DNA of 64,000 bases from an uncultured Litoreibacter sp. GTDB lineage: Bacteria; Pseudomonadota; Alphaproteobacteria; Rhodobacterales; Rhodobacteraceae. The position numbers and the translations under genes are program-made. The stretch lies in assembly GCA_947493265.1 (NCBI GenBank), contig CANLQL010000003.1, forward strand, positions 186,001 to 250,000, given 5' to 3'. This document shows positions 1-8,878 of this stretch, one piece after another. The notes beneath the pieces are model-generated. The model did not search any database. It saw only the letters and a program-made list of their open reading frames with translations, and had not been told where the DNA came from. Numbering within the stretch: position 1 is the stretch's first letter; each line of letters begins with the position of its first letter.

Positions 1-243
1 CAGGAATGTCGGCACGCCTTTTTCTTTAACGGATTTCAGCTTGGCTGGGACGCCCGCTTTCCGGAAATACTTCTGCGCAATGACGTCAGAGGCCACTTGG
101 CTCCAACCGGCAGGGATTTCGACGTTATCAAGTTTGAAGACGATCGTGCCGTCAGGGTTCCTGATCTCAGAAACCGTGTTGGAAAACTCCAGTGCTGCGT
201 AGGCATCTTGTCCAGCAGTTGTCAGCTTGCGATCAATTTTCAT
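1..243 (-). CDS. nrdJ: Adenosylcobalamin-dependent (class II) ribonucleotide reductase, N-terminal part
   Basis: This is the first 81 codons of a gene whose 3' end lies beyond the left edge of the window. The start ATG is at 243, read on the minus strand. The product begins MKIDRKLTTAGQDAYAALEF and continues with a segment containing IRNPDGTIVF and VASDVIAQKYFRKAGVP, which I recognise as the amino terminus of the vitamin B12-dependent RNR common in Rhodobacteraceae. The enzyme reduces ribonucleotides to deoxyribonucleotides in the cytosol and works with or without oxygen. The catalytic cysteines and the cobalamin-binding part are outside the window, so the class rests on N-terminal resemblance. 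The leader holds an NrdR-like operator. Confidence 0.85.
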   Translation of the reverse strand, partial: MKIDRKLTTAGQDAYAALEFSNTVSEIRNPDGTIVFKLDNVEIPAGWSQVASDVIAQKYFRKAGVPAKLKSVKEKGVPTFL

Positions 244-506
244 CGTATTTGTGTCCCGATCCGTTGCCCGGACGGTTCATCCGGGTCGCGCCTTGCTCGC
301 GCTTCGTTCCTGTTTATTGGCCTGCCTCCGCGGACCGTCTTATCGTTTCGGGAACGGATATCCTCTGTCTGCCGCGCACACACGCTTTGCAGGCATTGGC
401 ACCTGACGGTGCTCGTTTGCTATGAATTTCGTCCGTCCCACACACCAACCAGTTTTGATACTAGATATGGTGCCGCTCTACCGAGCACCCACAACCTGAC
501 GTATCG
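244..506 (-). promoter_or_regulatory. Long structured 5' leader and control region of nrdJ
   Basis: About 260 bases upstream of nrdJ contain no credible gene. On the nrdJ strand they include a 6-bp hairpin (arms 267-272 and 280-285, loop 273-279) about two dozen bases before the start codon. Further upstream lies an NrdR-like operator pair. A TTGACG element at 517-522 on the minus strand could be a -35 box, but I see no good -10 partner, so the transcription start is unplaced. I looked for the conserved B12-box of a cobalamin riboswitch and did not see it. Confidence 0.4.
458..504 (-). promoter_or_regulatory. Putative NrdR operator pair upstream of nrdJ
   Basis: On the nrdJ strand, 458-473 reads GCACCATATCTAGTAT. 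It agrees at about 13 of 16 positions with the proteobacterial NrdR-box consensus as I remember it (ACACwATATCTwGTGT). A second, degenerate copy (about 9 of 16, with ATAC and TTGTG conserved) sits at 489-504, exactly 31 bp centre to centre. That three-turn spacing is typical of NrdR box pairs. NrdR represses ribonucleotide reductase genes in response to ATP/dATP. Confidence 0.5.
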
Positions 507-812
507 GCCCCTAGCCCGTCAACGGTTTTATTTTGAATTGCGAAGGTTTTTTGACATTGACTGGCACCCCAAAATTTGCGCGGCGCGACAGACTCAAAAA
601 TGAAGATTTTCTTAATGCGAAAACCGGATCAGAAAAAACCTGTTGAACACTGGGGGGTTAGCTCACGGACCTGTGAACGCGTATTAACTATGAATGGGAT
701 TCGGGTCTGAGAATTCGAATTCAAAGGCGCACTAATTGCGTCCTGAGAATTCTTGAAATTCTTTTCCGCCGCGGAAGCGGTGCTGCAAAAATGTAATGGT
801 GGAGGATTTAGA
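507..812. other. Intergenic stretch with no recognisable gene
   Basis: This AT-richer spacer lies between the nrdJ control region and tRNA-Pro. I see no supported coding region. It holds a direct repeat CTGAGAATTC at 707-716 and 743-752 (36 bp apart), the first running into a GAATTCGAATTC palindrome (711-722). Near the tRNA 3' side there is a TTCCG/CGGAA hairpin without a T-run. Either strand could hold promoters, but nothing is decisive. Confidence 0.3.
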
Positions 813-889
813 TGGTCGGGACGGTAAGATTCGAACTTACGACCCCCTGTACCCAAAACAGGTGCGCTACCAGGCTGCGCCACGCCCCG
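813..889 (-). tRNA. tRNA-Pro (anticodon TGG)
   Basis: The minus strand folds into a standard 77-nt cloverleaf with an encoded CCA end. The acceptor stem pairs CGGGGCG with CGTCCCG (one G-U pair), the D-arm contains GCGCAGCCTGGTAGCGC, the anticodon arm is CCTGT-TTTGGGT-ACAGG, and the T-arm carries GTTCGAATC. The anticodon is TGG, which reads proline CCN codons. It lies 48 bp downstream of the DUF192 gene on the same strand. Confidence 0.97.
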
Positions 890-937
890 ACGATCTAGAC
901 CCGCTTCCTAGCGCCGCTTTGAGGGTTTGAAAAGCCC

Positions 938-1471
938 TTAGTTTGCTTCACAGGGCCAAGCTGCGAGATTTTGTGGCATTCCGGGATGACGCAGTTCGGA
1001 ACCGACAGTAATTCCCAGTGTTTTTGCCAAACCACCGTTAATCTCCAGGACCGCAAGCCGGCCCTGCCCACCCGAAATTGCCGTTTCATCCAAGGGAATC
1101 GCGTTTTCATGAATATGACCCACCGTGCCATCTGGATTGAGAAACAACATGTCGAGGGGAATCAACGTATTGCGCATCCAGAACGACAATTCGCCTGGGC
1201 TTTGGTAGATGAATAACATGCCCGACAGGCGCGGCATTGATGACCTGTTCATTAAACCAACAGCGCGTTCTTCGAAATCGTCGGCAATCTCGACATTGAA
1301 CCGGATCTGGCCCCAGTCACCGCGCAGATCAGCGACGTTGTCACGGCACATAGAAAGGGCGCTCACAGAAGTGAACGCCCAAATTAGTCCAGTGAGTGCA
1401 AAACGCTTAGTTATGGGTGAGTGCGTAGTCCCATGCGTGGATTTCAGCAGCCATTTTGCCGCGCTCTCCAT
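938..1471 (-). CDS. DUF192 family protein, probably exported
   Basis: The protein has the DUF192 fold signature: an N-terminal hydrophobic segment (RFALTGLIWAFTSVSAL), then VEIADDFEERAVGLMNR, MLFIYQ, FWMRNTLIPLDMLF and a C-terminal LAVLEINGG...GITVG...H. These are small periplasmic proteins of unknown function that often sit beside cold-shock genes. The start is uncertain. The ATG at 1471 lies inside the upstream cold-shock gene and gives 177 residues, while the signal-like segment begins only near 1411, where I see no ATG, GTG or TTG in frame. The overlap suggests translational coupling with the cold-shock gene. Confidence 0.75.
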   Translation of the reverse strand: MESAAKWLLKSTHGTTHSPITKRFALTGLIWAFTSVSALSMCRDNVADLRGDWGQIRFNVEIADDFEERAVGLMNRSSMPRLSGMLFIYQSPGELSFWMRNTLIPLDMLFLNPDGTVGHIHENAIPLDETAISGGQGRLAVLEINGGLAKTLGITVGSELRHPGMPQNLAAWPCEAN

Positions 1472-1979
1472 CAACGATGCGCAGGCAAACTGCCTCGCCC
1501 GGTTGCAGATCGGCAAGACCACAGCGACGCAGGACTTCCACGTGCAAGAAAACATCTTCTGAACCTGCATAGCAATTTGCAAAACCAAAGCCTTTTGTCG
1601 TGTCGAACCATTTCACCCGTGCCGGGATCAATGGGACATCGCCCAAATCGGCGCTCAGTTCAACCAGGTCTGTCTCTGTCTCGACGTCTGTGGGGGGTGC
1701 AACAGAGACGACTTCCGTCGCTTGCAGTCCGCGGTCGGTCTTTTGAACCTTCAAACCAACAAGAGTACCATCAGCGATCGAACCTTGCCCGAAATTGCGC
1801 AAGACATTGGCGTGCAGAAGGATGTCTGGACCGCCAGCGTCGGCTATCACAAAGCCAAACCCTTTGACGGCATCAAACCATTTTACCTGCCCGGTAACTA
1901 TTTTATCTTCACTCAACACGCCTAGTTCGTCCGATATCCATGCTGCGCTGAAAACGTCAGCGTCTTCGAGCTTGCCCAT
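1407..1979 (-). CDS. Tandem cold-shock-domain protein
   Basis: This 190-residue protein contains two complete cold-shock domains, at about residues 28-94 and 118-183. Each carries an RNP1-like KGFGF motif (residues 39-43 and 129-133) and starts with a VKWFD strand. An acidic linker joins them. Single-domain Csp proteins of about 70 residues are the family norm; the double form is common in Rhodobacterales. It is expected to bind single-stranded RNA or DNA as an RNA chaperone. An AGAGGAG ribosome-binding site precedes the ATG at 1979. The DUF192 gene follows directly and probably shares the transcript. Confidence 0.92.
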   Translation of the reverse strand: MGKLEDADVFSAAWISDELGVLSEDKIVTGQVKWFDAVKGFGFVIADAGGPDILLHANVLRNFGQGSIADGTLVGLKVQKTDRGLQATEVVSVAPPTDVETETDLVELSADLGDVPLIPARVKWFDTTKGFGFANCYAGSEDVFLHVEVLRRCGLADLQPGEAVCLRIVDGERGKMAAEIHAWDYALTHN

Positions 1980-2083
1980 GGGCTGCTCCTCTTGTTGTTT
2001 TTTATACTACGCATTCACTGTCTCACGATTTTTATTGTCTCTAAAGTACGGGTTTCCTGCCCTTTGCTGCCAAAAAGACTCAC

Positions 2084-2701
2084 TTAGGGGTTCAATCGGC
2101 TGATTTCCCACCCTTTTTCGGCGGTTTTCCGCCGCCATTGGAACCGATCATGCAGGCGAAACGCCCCATCGGCCCAAAACTCAATCTCGGTCGGTAAGAT
2201 CCTGTAACCACCCCAAAAAGGCGGCCGTTTCGGGGCTGTGCCTTTTTCGGCGGTGATCTTCGCAACTTTGGCCATCAGCGCACCGCGCGAAGACAAGGGC
2301 CGCGACTGTTCCGACGCCCAAGCCCCCAACCGACTTTGCAGCGACCGGGAGGCATAATAGGCATCCGCCTGCGGACCATCTTCACGGGTTACCGTCCCAC
2401 GCACCCGGATTTGGCGGTGCAAAGATTTCCAATGCAGCACGAACGCGGCCTTTCCAGCACCTTCGATTTCGCTGGCCTTGGTTCCTTCGTAATTTGTGTA
2501 GAAAACAAACGCGTCGTCTTCGATCTCTTTCAACAGCACCATGCGTACGTTAGGCATGCCATCCGCGTCGCATGTGGCCAGGGCCATTGCGTTGGGATCA
2601 TTGATCTCCGACTTTTCTGCTTCTGCTAGCCATCGCCGCGCGATCTCTATTGGATCGTCTCCAGCAAATATGCCGTCCCGCTCACTCATTGTTGTCCCCA
2701 C
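2084..2701 (-). CDS. pdxH: Pyridoxamine 5'-phosphate oxidase
   Basis: This 205-residue FMN enzyme oxidises pyridoxine or pyridoxamine 5'-phosphate to pyridoxal phosphate, the last step of vitamin B6 synthesis and salvage. Family features seen are [22 protein letters not shown] near residues 37-58, [36 protein letters not shown] and the C-terminal [15 protein letters not shown] and RLHDR motif. The length is normal for PdxH. The start could be the first ATG (2701) or the fifth codon (2689). It stands divergent from fabI across a 158-bp spacer. Confidence 0.93.
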   Translation of the reverse strand: MGTTMSERDGIFAGDDPIEIARRWLAEAEKSEINDPNAMALATCDADGMPNVRMVLLKEIEDDAFVFYTNYEGTKASEIEGAGKAAFVLHWKSLHRQIRVRGTVTREDGPQADAYYASRSLQSRLGAWASEQSRPLSSRGALMAKVAKITAEKGTAPKRPPFWGGYRILPTEIEFWADGAFRLHDRFQWRRKTAEKGWEISRLNP

Positions 2702-2859
2702 AACTTTTCGAGTTCTCAGCTAGCAGGTCAAATTTCGCTTTTCAAGAACTGAACGACACAGTTCATAAATCGGCGGCGCAACGTCAACTTGGACGACTTG
2801 AAGCCCCACATTCTTTGGCCTAAACCCGATAACAACACAAAAAACGGTGAGGGACGGGA

Positions 2860-3663
2860 ATGTCGAACGGATTGATGGCGGGCAAGCGCGGCCTGATTAT
2901 GGGGGTTGCGAATGACAAATCGATTGCGTGGGGCATCGCGAAAGCCTGTGCCGATCAAGGGGCGGAAATCGCATTCTCCTACCAAGGCGAAGCACTTCTA
3001 AAGCGTGTCCGGCCACTGGCCGACAGCATCGGGGCAGAACATGTCATCGAGTGCGACGTCTCGGACGCGGGGTCTCTCGACAGTCTCTTTGTCGAATTGG
3101 AGAAGGTCTGGGGTAAGCTTGACTTCGTCGTCCATGCGATTGGTTTTTCTGATAAAAACGAACTTCGCGGGCGCTATGTCGATACCAGCCCCGAAAACTT
3201 CCGAATGTCGATGGATATCTCGGTCTATTCGTTCACAGCTGTCGCGCAGCGCGCCGAAAAGCTGATGACGGATGGCGGCTCTATGCTGACCCTGACATAT
3301 TACGGTGCCGAAAAAGTCATGCCGCATTACAACGTCATGGGTGTCGCAAAAGCCGCCTTGGAGGCGTCTGTACGCTACATGGCCGAAGATCTTGGCAAGC
3401 AAGCGATCCGTGTCAACGCGATCTCTGCGGGAACGATCAAGACGCTCGCGGCCTCCGGGATTGGTGATTTCCGCTATATTATGAAGTGGAACGAATATAA
3501 CGCGCCGCTGCGCCGGACCGTCACCCAGGAAGAGGTCGGCAATTCGGCTTTGTATCTGTTGTCTGATCTTGGCGCCGCCGTCACCGGTGAGGTTTTGCAT
3601 GTCGATGCGGGCTATCACGTCGTTGGCATGAAGGCCGTTGACGCACCGGATATCGAAAAATAA
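2860..3663 (+). CDS. fabI: Enoyl-[acyl-carrier-protein] reductase (NADH), FabI type
   Basis: This short-chain dehydrogenase carries out the last reduction of each fatty-acid elongation cycle. The 267-residue sequence has the FabI nucleotide-binding pattern GVANDKSIAWGIAK (residues 15-28), HAIGFSDK, and the catalytic Tyr157-x6-Lys164 arrangement (YNVMGVAK). It ends with the LLSDLGAAVTGEVLHVDAGYH block typical of FabI. Length and motifs are normal. gpt follows after 51 bp and may be cotranscribed. FabI is the triclosan target in many bacteria. Confidence 0.96.
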   Translation: MSNGLMAGKRGLIMGVANDKSIAWGIAKACADQGAEIAFSYQGEALLKRVRPLADSIGAEHVIECDVSDAGSLDSLFVELEKVWGKLDFVVHAIGFSDKNELRGRYVDTSPENFRMSMDISVYSFTAVAQRAEKLMTDGGSMLTLTYYGAEKVMPHYNVMGVAKAALEASVRYMAEDLGKQAIRVNAISAGTIKTLAASGIGDFRYIMKWNEYNAPLRRTVTQEEVGNSALYLLSDLGAAVTGEVLHVDAGYHVVGMKAVDAPDIEK

Positions 3664-3714
3664 CAAACGCCGCGAAAGTATCGCGGAACCTGACACCACC
3701 TGAGGGAAACTTAC

Positions 3715-4224
3715 ATGTCTGACGCCGACCGCCTGCCCCATGAGAAAGGGTTTCATATCAGCTGGGACCAGATCCATCGTGACAGCCGGGCTCTTGCGTG
3801 GCGCTTGGACGGGCATGGCCCCGATAATGGCGCGTGGAAAGCGGTGGTGGCGATCACCCGCGGCGGGATGGCTCCGGCAATGATTGCGGCGCGGGAGTTG
3901 GACATTCGCACGGTCGATACGATCTCCATCAAATCCTACGATCACCAGTCGCAATCTGCCGCAACGGTTTTGAAGAAGCCTGATGACGCGCTGATGGGCG
4001 ACGGGACCGGCGTTTTGATCATCGATGATCTGGTCGATAGCGGCAAAACGCTGGAAGTTGTACGCGACCTTTATCCAAATGCGCATTTTGCAACGGTCTA
4101 TGCCAAACCCAAGGGACGCCCGCAGGTTGATACGTTCATCACCGAGGTGTCGCAGGATACATGGATCTTCTTCCCGTGGGATATGGCGATGCAATATGTG
4201 AAGCCCTATCGCGGACAAGACTGA
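3715..4224 (+). CDS. gpt: Xanthine(-guanine) phosphoribosyltransferase
   Basis: This 169-residue purine-salvage enzyme transfers phosphoribosyl from PRPP to xanthine or guanine. The type-I phosphoribosyltransferase PRPP loop [13 protein letters not shown] is at residues 100-112, preceded by the family's [13 protein letters not shown] stretch. The C-terminal WIFFPWDM is characteristic of Gpt. It ends one base before the ATG of the aminotransferase gene, so the two are probably translated from one mRNA. Confidence 0.93.
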   Translation: MSDADRLPHEKGFHISWDQIHRDSRALAWRLDGHGPDNGAWKAVVAITRGGMAPAMIAARELDIRTVDTISIKSYDHQSQSAATVLKKPDDALMGDGTGVLIIDDLVDSGKTLEVVRDLYPNAHFATVYAKPKGRPQVDTFITEVSQDTWIFFPWDMAMQYVKPYRGQD

Positions 4225-4225
4225 C

Positions 4226-5404
4226 ATGACACTGCTAAACCCGAATATGGCCGCAACCTTCCCGCCCCCGGTGATGGAGGCGCGGCGCTGGCTGGATGGG
4301 GTGACATTTTCCGACAACCAGCCTTTGATCAATGTCAGTCAGGCCGCACCGGTTGATCCGCCGCCCGTGTCAATGCGCGAAGCGATGGCCAAATTCGTGC
4401 TCGAAGATGATGACGCGCATCTCTACGGGCCGGTTCTGGGCTTGCCAGAATTGCGCGCTGAATTGGCGGCAAACTGGTCGAAACATTACGCTGGTTCCGT
4501 TTCAAGTGATCAGATCGCGATCACATCAGGGTGCAATCAGGCGTTTGCCGCGACGCTGGCCACTCTGGCCGCCGAAGGCGACGAAGTTATTCTGCCGACG
4601 CCTTGGTATTTTAACCACAAGATGTGGCTTGATATGGGCGGCATCCGAACAGTCGCGTTGCCAACCGGGGACGGCTTGGTTCCAACTGCTGAGGCCGCAG
4701 AGGCGCTGATCACATCAAAAACGCGCGCTATCGTCTTGGTTTCGCCGAACAATCCTGGCGGCGTTGAATACCCTGCGGATACACTGCAAGCGTTCTTTGA
4801 TCTGTGTGCTGCACGTGGCATCACGTTGATTGTCGATGAAACCTACCGCGATTTCGACAGCCGCACCGGTGCACCGCACGGGTTGTTGCGCAATCCGAAT
4901 TGGGCGGAAACACTGATCCAGCTCTATTCGTTTTCAAAATCCTACCGTCTGACAGGACACCGCGTCGGCGCGATGATTGCCAGCCCGGAGCGTTTGGCAG
5001 AGGCCGAAAAGTTCCTCGATACGGTCGCGATCTGTCCCAACCAGCTGGGTCAGCGCGCCGCGCTGTGGGGCCTGCGCAATCTCGACCCTTGGCTGGCAGA
5101 ACAACGGTTGGAAATTCTGGACCGCAGGCAGGCAATGATCGATGGGTTTCCAGTGTTGGAGGCAAAAGGTTGGAAGCTGTTGGGAAGCGGTGCGTATTTC
5201 GCCTATATGACCCATCCGTTTGATATGCCCTCTGATGCTTTGGCGCAGAAAATGGTCAAGGAAATCGGCGTGTTATGTTTGCCAGGAACGATGTTTGCAC
5301 CGGACGGTGATCCGCTTGGGCCCCGGTCGTTGCGCATCGCCTTTGCCAATATAGATCGCGCCGGGATATCGACGCTATATGACCGGATGGCGATGCTGGC
5401 ATGA
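4226..5404 (+). CDS. Pyridoxal-phosphate aminotransferase, class I/II fold
   Basis: This is a 392-residue fold-type I aminotransferase. The PLP lysine is Lys238 in SFSKSYRLTGHRVG, with Asn176 in SPNNPGG, Asp204 in VDETYRDF and Arg246 of the lysine loop as cofactor contacts. The amino donor and acceptor cannot be read from sequence. It begins one base after the gpt stop codon, so translational coupling is likely, although no metabolic link to gpt is evident. Rhodobacteraceae genomes commonly annotate it only as 'aminotransferase'. Confidence 0.88.
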   Translation: MTLLNPNMAATFPPPVMEARRWLDGVTFSDNQPLINVSQAAPVDPPPVSMREAMAKFVLEDDDAHLYGPVLGLPELRAELAANWSKHYAGSVSSDQIAITSGCNQAFAATLATLAAEGDEVILPTPWYFNHKMWLDMGGIRTVALPTGDGLVPTAEAAEALITSKTRAIVLVSPNNPGGVEYPADTLQAFFDLCAARGITLIVDETYRDFDSRTGAPHGLLRNPNWAETLIQLYSFSKSYRLTGHRVGAMIASPERLAEAEKFLDTVAICPNQLGQRAALWGLRNLDPWLAEQRLEILDRRQAMIDGFPVLEAKGWKLLGSGAYFAYMTHPFDMPSDALAQKMVKEIGVLCLPGTMFAPDGDPLGPRSLRIAFANIDRAGISTLYDRMAMLA

Positions 5405-5507
5405 CCGGTTGACCGGAAGTTGACCAACAACTTGCCAACCGGGCGCTTGCCCCTTTCCACGCAAAGCATTACCACGTCAAAACCAAACCAATATAAGGGC
5501 GTCTGCA

Positions 5508-7364
5508 ATGGCCACGGCTGCGGGTAAAAAATCTTCAAGAATCTTTGTCTGGATCATCTTGATCCTCTTGATCGCGGGCTTGGCCGGATTTGGTGCAAAT
5601 GGGCTGGGTGGCACAATCCGGTCCGTCGGCTCTGTTGGTGAAACGGAGATCACCGTTGAGCAATATCAACGTGGATTGCAGCAGGATATTCAGACGCAAA
5701 GCCAGCGTTTTGGAACCCAGTTCAGTGTCCAGCAGGCATTGCAATTGGGAATTGACCGCCAGACACGTGCCCGCCTTGTCGCGACGGCAGCTTTGGATGA
5801 AGAAGCTCGCGTAGCCGGTGTTTCTGTGGGCGACGCCGAAGTCGCGCGCCAGTTGCAATCGATCCCGCAATTTCGGGGTGTGGACGGCAATTTCGACCGG
5901 GAAGGCTATGAATTTGCCCTGTCGCAAAATGGCCTTCGCCCAAGCGAGTTTGAAGATAATTTGCGCGCAACCGCATCGCGGCAATTGCTGCAGCAGGCTA
6001 TCACAGGCGGTCTGACCGCCAACCCTGTCTATTCTGAAACGATCTATACGTATCTGGCAGAGCGGCGCGATTTCCGCTGGGCACGGATCAATGAAGATGT
6101 GTTGATCGGTGAAAACCCTGAACCAACCTCGGCTGATATCGACGCATTCTATGCGGAGAACGAAGCGCAGTTCATGACACCTGAAACCCGCAAGCTGTCC
6201 TATGTGAAACTGACACCGGATATGTTGCTGTCCTCTATTGAAGTTGATGAGGATGCGTTGCGGTCGCTTTATGACGCGCGCGTCACAACCTACAACCAGC
6301 CTGAACGACGCTTGGTCGAACGGTTGGCCTTTCCGACGATGGATGATGCCGTCGCCGCAAAAGCCGCCATTGAAGACGGTAGCGAAACATTCGAAGCCTT
6401 GGTCGAGGCGCGCAATCTCACCTTAGAAGACGTTGATTTGGGCGATGTGTCCCGTGAGGATCTTGACCTCGATATTGCGGATGCGGTGTTTGCGTTGTCT
6501 GAGCCTGGGATCGCAGACCCGGTCCAGACGTCGCTGGGGCCAGCACTGTTTCGGATAAACGCTGTGCTGGAAGCCACAAGCGTCAGCTTTGAAGAAGCCC
6601 GGGAAGAGTTGTTGGACGAAACCACAACCGACCGTGCCCGTCGGATCATTCAGGATGAAATTGACGCCGTGGATGATTTGTTGGCCAGCGGTGCGACGCT
6701 GGAAGAGGTTGCCGATGAAACCGATATGGAATTCGGCACGCTGGATTACGTCAGCGGGACGGAAGAAGACTTCGCGGCCTATGAAGAAGTGCGCGCAGAA
6801 ATTCAACGGATCACCAGCGACGACTTCGCCGAAGTCCGGGAGCTTAGCGACGGTGGGATCTTTGCGATCCGTCTTGACAGTATCGTCGCACCTGCCCTGC
6901 CCGCTTTGGACGATATCCGCGAGGATGTCACCGCTGCTTGGGACGCAGCACAGACACGCGACCGTCAAGTGACGCTTGCAGAAACGCTGCGCGCGCAAAT
7001 GGAAAACGGAACACCGATGGAAGCGCTTGGCCTTGTGCCGACCGAGGAAACTGAGGTCTCGCGCACCGGGTTTATCGAAGATGCGCCCGAAGGATTGCTG
7101 GCGCAGGTGTTCGAGATGGAGGCCTCTGACGTCGCCGTCCTTTCAGACGACCAAGGCGCTGTTTTGGTGGAGCTGACATCCATTATCACACCTGATCTGG
7201 CGTCAGACGAGGCGCAGCAGGTTTTGGACGCGATCACGGATCAAAATGTCCAGACCATCGCCGCAGACGTGTTTGAACTGTTTGGCCAAGCCGCCCAAAC
7301 CCGTCACGGCCTGACCCTGAACCAAGCCGCGATCAACGCTGTGCACCAGCAGTTTCACCAATAA
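5508..7364 (+). CDS. ppiD: PpiD/SurA-like periplasmic peptidyl-prolyl isomerase
   Basis: This 618-residue protein has one N-terminal transmembrane anchor (IFVWIILILLIAGLAGFGANGLGG, cited here by position 12-35), then a SurA-N-like chaperone region and a divergent parvulin-type domain around residues 240-360. It matches the PpiD architecture: an inner-membrane foldase that helps newly secreted outer-membrane proteins. The body is very rich in Asp and Glu, as expected for a periplasmic protein here. Its stop codon overlaps the trpE start by one base. The symbol is by family resemblance. Confidence 0.82.
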   Translation: MATAAGKKSSRIFVWIILILLIAGLAGFGANGLGGTIRSVGSVGETEITVEQYQRGLQQDIQTQSQRFGTQFSVQQALQLGIDRQTRARLVATAALDEEARVAGVSVGDAEVARQLQSIPQFRGVDGNFDREGYEFALSQNGLRPSEFEDNLRATASRQLLQQAITGGLTANPVYSETIYTYLAERRDFRWARINEDVLIGENPEPTSADIDAFYAENEAQFMTPETRKLSYVKLTPDMLLSSIEVDEDALRSLYDARVTTYNQPERRLVERLAFPTMDDAVAAKAAIEDGSETFEALVEARNLTLEDVDLGDVSREDLDLDIADAVFALSEPGIADPVQTSLGPALFRINAVLEATSVSFEEAREELLDETTTDRARRIIQDEIDAVDDLLASGATLEEVADETDMEFGTLDYVSGTEEDFAAYEEVRAEIQRITSDDFAEVRELSDGGIFAIRLDSIVAPALPALDDIREDVTAAWDAAQTRDRQVTLAETLRAQMENGTPMEALGLVPTEETEVSRTGFIEDAPEGLLAQVFEMEASDVAVLSDDQGAVLVELTSIITPDLASDEAQQVLDAITDQNVQTIAADVFELFGQAAQTRHGLTLNQAAINAVHQQFHQ

Positions 7365-8875
7365 TGGCGCTCGAACCTTCCTTTGACGCGTTTGAGGCGG
7401 CGTATTTGGCTGGGCAAAACCAGATTGTCTATACGCGTCTGGTGGCCGATCTTGATACGCCGGTATCGCTGCTTCTGAAACTGACCGATGCGCAACAAGA
7501 CAGCTTTGTGCTGGAATCCGTCACTGGCGGTGAAGTCCGGGGACGGTATTCGATCATCGGGATGAAGCCGGATTTGATCTGGCGGTGCCACGGCACCACT
7601 TCCGAGATCAACCGATCCGCCCGCTATGATCGTGACAATTTCGAACCTTGTTCCGAAGACCCGCTGACCGCGTTGCGCAGCATTCTTGCAGAAAGCCGGA
7701 TTGAGATGCCCGACGGTTTGCCAGCAGCCTCTGCCGGGCTTTTTGGCTATCTGGGGTATGACATGATCCGGCTGGTTGAACATCTGCCGGACATCAATCC
7801 CGACGTTCTGGGAATGCCCGATGCGGTGATGATCCGACCCTCTGTCGTGGCGGTTCTGGACGGTGTGAAGGGGGAAGTGATCGTTGTCAGCCCAGCGTGG
7901 GCAGGCACCGGCCTCAGCGCGAAAGCGGCCTATGCGCAGGCCGCGGAACGCGTGATGGACGCTGTGCGCGATTTGGAACGCCCTGTACCAGCCGCCGCCC
8001 GCGATTTCGGCGAGAACGAAGATGTCGGTGCGCCAGTGTCAAATTTCAGCCACCAAGGGTATCTGGACGCCGTGGAGAAGGCGAAAGAATACATCAAGGC
8101 GGGTGACATCTTTCAGGTCGTGCCGTCTCAGCGGTGGACGCAAGACTTCAAGCACCCGCCTTTTTCGCTTTACCGGGCTTTGCGGCGCACCAACCCGTCG
8201 CCGTTCATGTTCTACTTCAATCTTGATGATTTTCAGATCATCGGTGCGAGCCCGGAAATTCTGGTGCGGGTTTTCGACAAGGAAGTCACGATCCGCCCGA
8301 TCGCCGGCACCCGCCCACGCGGGGCCACGCCGGAAGAAGACCGTGCTTTGGAAGAAGACCTCCTGGCAGACAGCAAAGAATGCGCAGAGCATTTGATGCT
8401 CCTTGATCTTGGGCGCAATGACACCGGCAAAGTTTCAAAGATCGGGTCAGTTCGCCCGACCGAGAAATTCATCATCGAACGCTATAGCCACGTGATGCAT
8501 ATCGTTTCAAACGTTGTGGGTGAGTTGAGTGATGACCACGACGCGCTTTCCGCCCTGCTGTCGGGTCTGCCTGCAGGGACCGTGTCTGGTGCACCAAAGG
8601 TTCGCGCGATGGAGATCATCGACGAGCTGGAGCCTGAAAAACGCGGTGTCTATGGTGGTGGCTGCGGGTATTTTGGGGCCAATGGCGATATGGACATGTG
8701 TATCGCGCTGCGCACGGCGGTTTTGAAGGACCAAAAGCTCTATGTGCAAGCAGGGGGCGGTGTCGTCTATGATAGCGATCCACAGGCCGAATTTGACGAG
8801 ACTGTCAATAAATCGAAAGCCTTGCGGATGGCTGCAGAACAGGCCGGGTTGTTCCGGCGTGACGGCAACGGCTAA
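7364..8875 (+). CDS. trpE: Anthranilate synthase component I
   Basis: The 503-residue protein has the chorismate-binding signature: an N-terminal segment with VLESVTGGEVRGRYSIIG (residues 47-64, feedback-site region) and the catalytic C-terminal block with PSPFMFYF, GASPEILVR, RPIAGTRPRG, LLDLGRNDTG and GTVSGAPKVRAMEII. It uses glutamine-derived ammonia from TrpG to make anthranilate. There is no fused glutaminase domain. It overlaps ppiD by one base, leaving no room for a trp leader peptide or attenuator directly in front. Its partner trpG lies beyond an opposing gene. Confidence 0.96.
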   Translation: MALEPSFDAFEAAYLAGQNQIVYTRLVADLDTPVSLLLKLTDAQQDSFVLESVTGGEVRGRYSIIGMKPDLIWRCHGTTSEINRSARYDRDNFEPCSEDPLTALRSILAESRIEMPDGLPAASAGLFGYLGYDMIRLVEHLPDINPDVLGMPDAVMIRPSVVAVLDGVKGEVIVVSPAWAGTGLSAKAAYAQAAERVMDAVRDLERPVPAAARDFGENEDVGAPVSNFSHQGYLDAVEKAKEYIKAGDIFQVVPSQRWTQDFKHPPFSLYRALRRTNPSPFMFYFNLDDFQIIGASPEILVRVFDKEVTIRPIAGTRPRGATPEEDRALEEDLLADSKECAEHLMLLDLGRNDTGKVSKIGSVRPTEKFIIERYSHVMHIVSNVVGELSDDHDALSALLSGLPAGTVSGAPKVRAMEIIDELEPEKRGVYGGGCGYFGANGDMDMCIALRTAVLKDQKLYVQAGGGVVYDSDPQAEFDETVNKSKALRMAAEQAGLFRRDGNG

Positions 8876-8878
8876 GCC

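Noticed and set aside
244-506. Cobalamin riboswitch in front of nrdJ
   Set aside because: A B12-dependent enzyme made this worth checking, but I could not find the conserved B12-box sequence or the typical multi-stem order.
97-603. 168-codon plus-strand ORF at the left end
   Set aside because: It runs antisense through the recognisable nrdJ 5' end and its leader, has no family features, and its composition follows the opposite strand.
2998-4332. 444-codon minus-strand ORF across fabI and gpt
   Set aside because: It spans two well-supported genes on the other strand and has no recognisable domain.
7300-7400. Tryptophan attenuator or leader peptide before trpE
   Set aside because: trpE overlaps the ppiD stop codon by one base, and no Trp-rich short ORF with a terminator is present.
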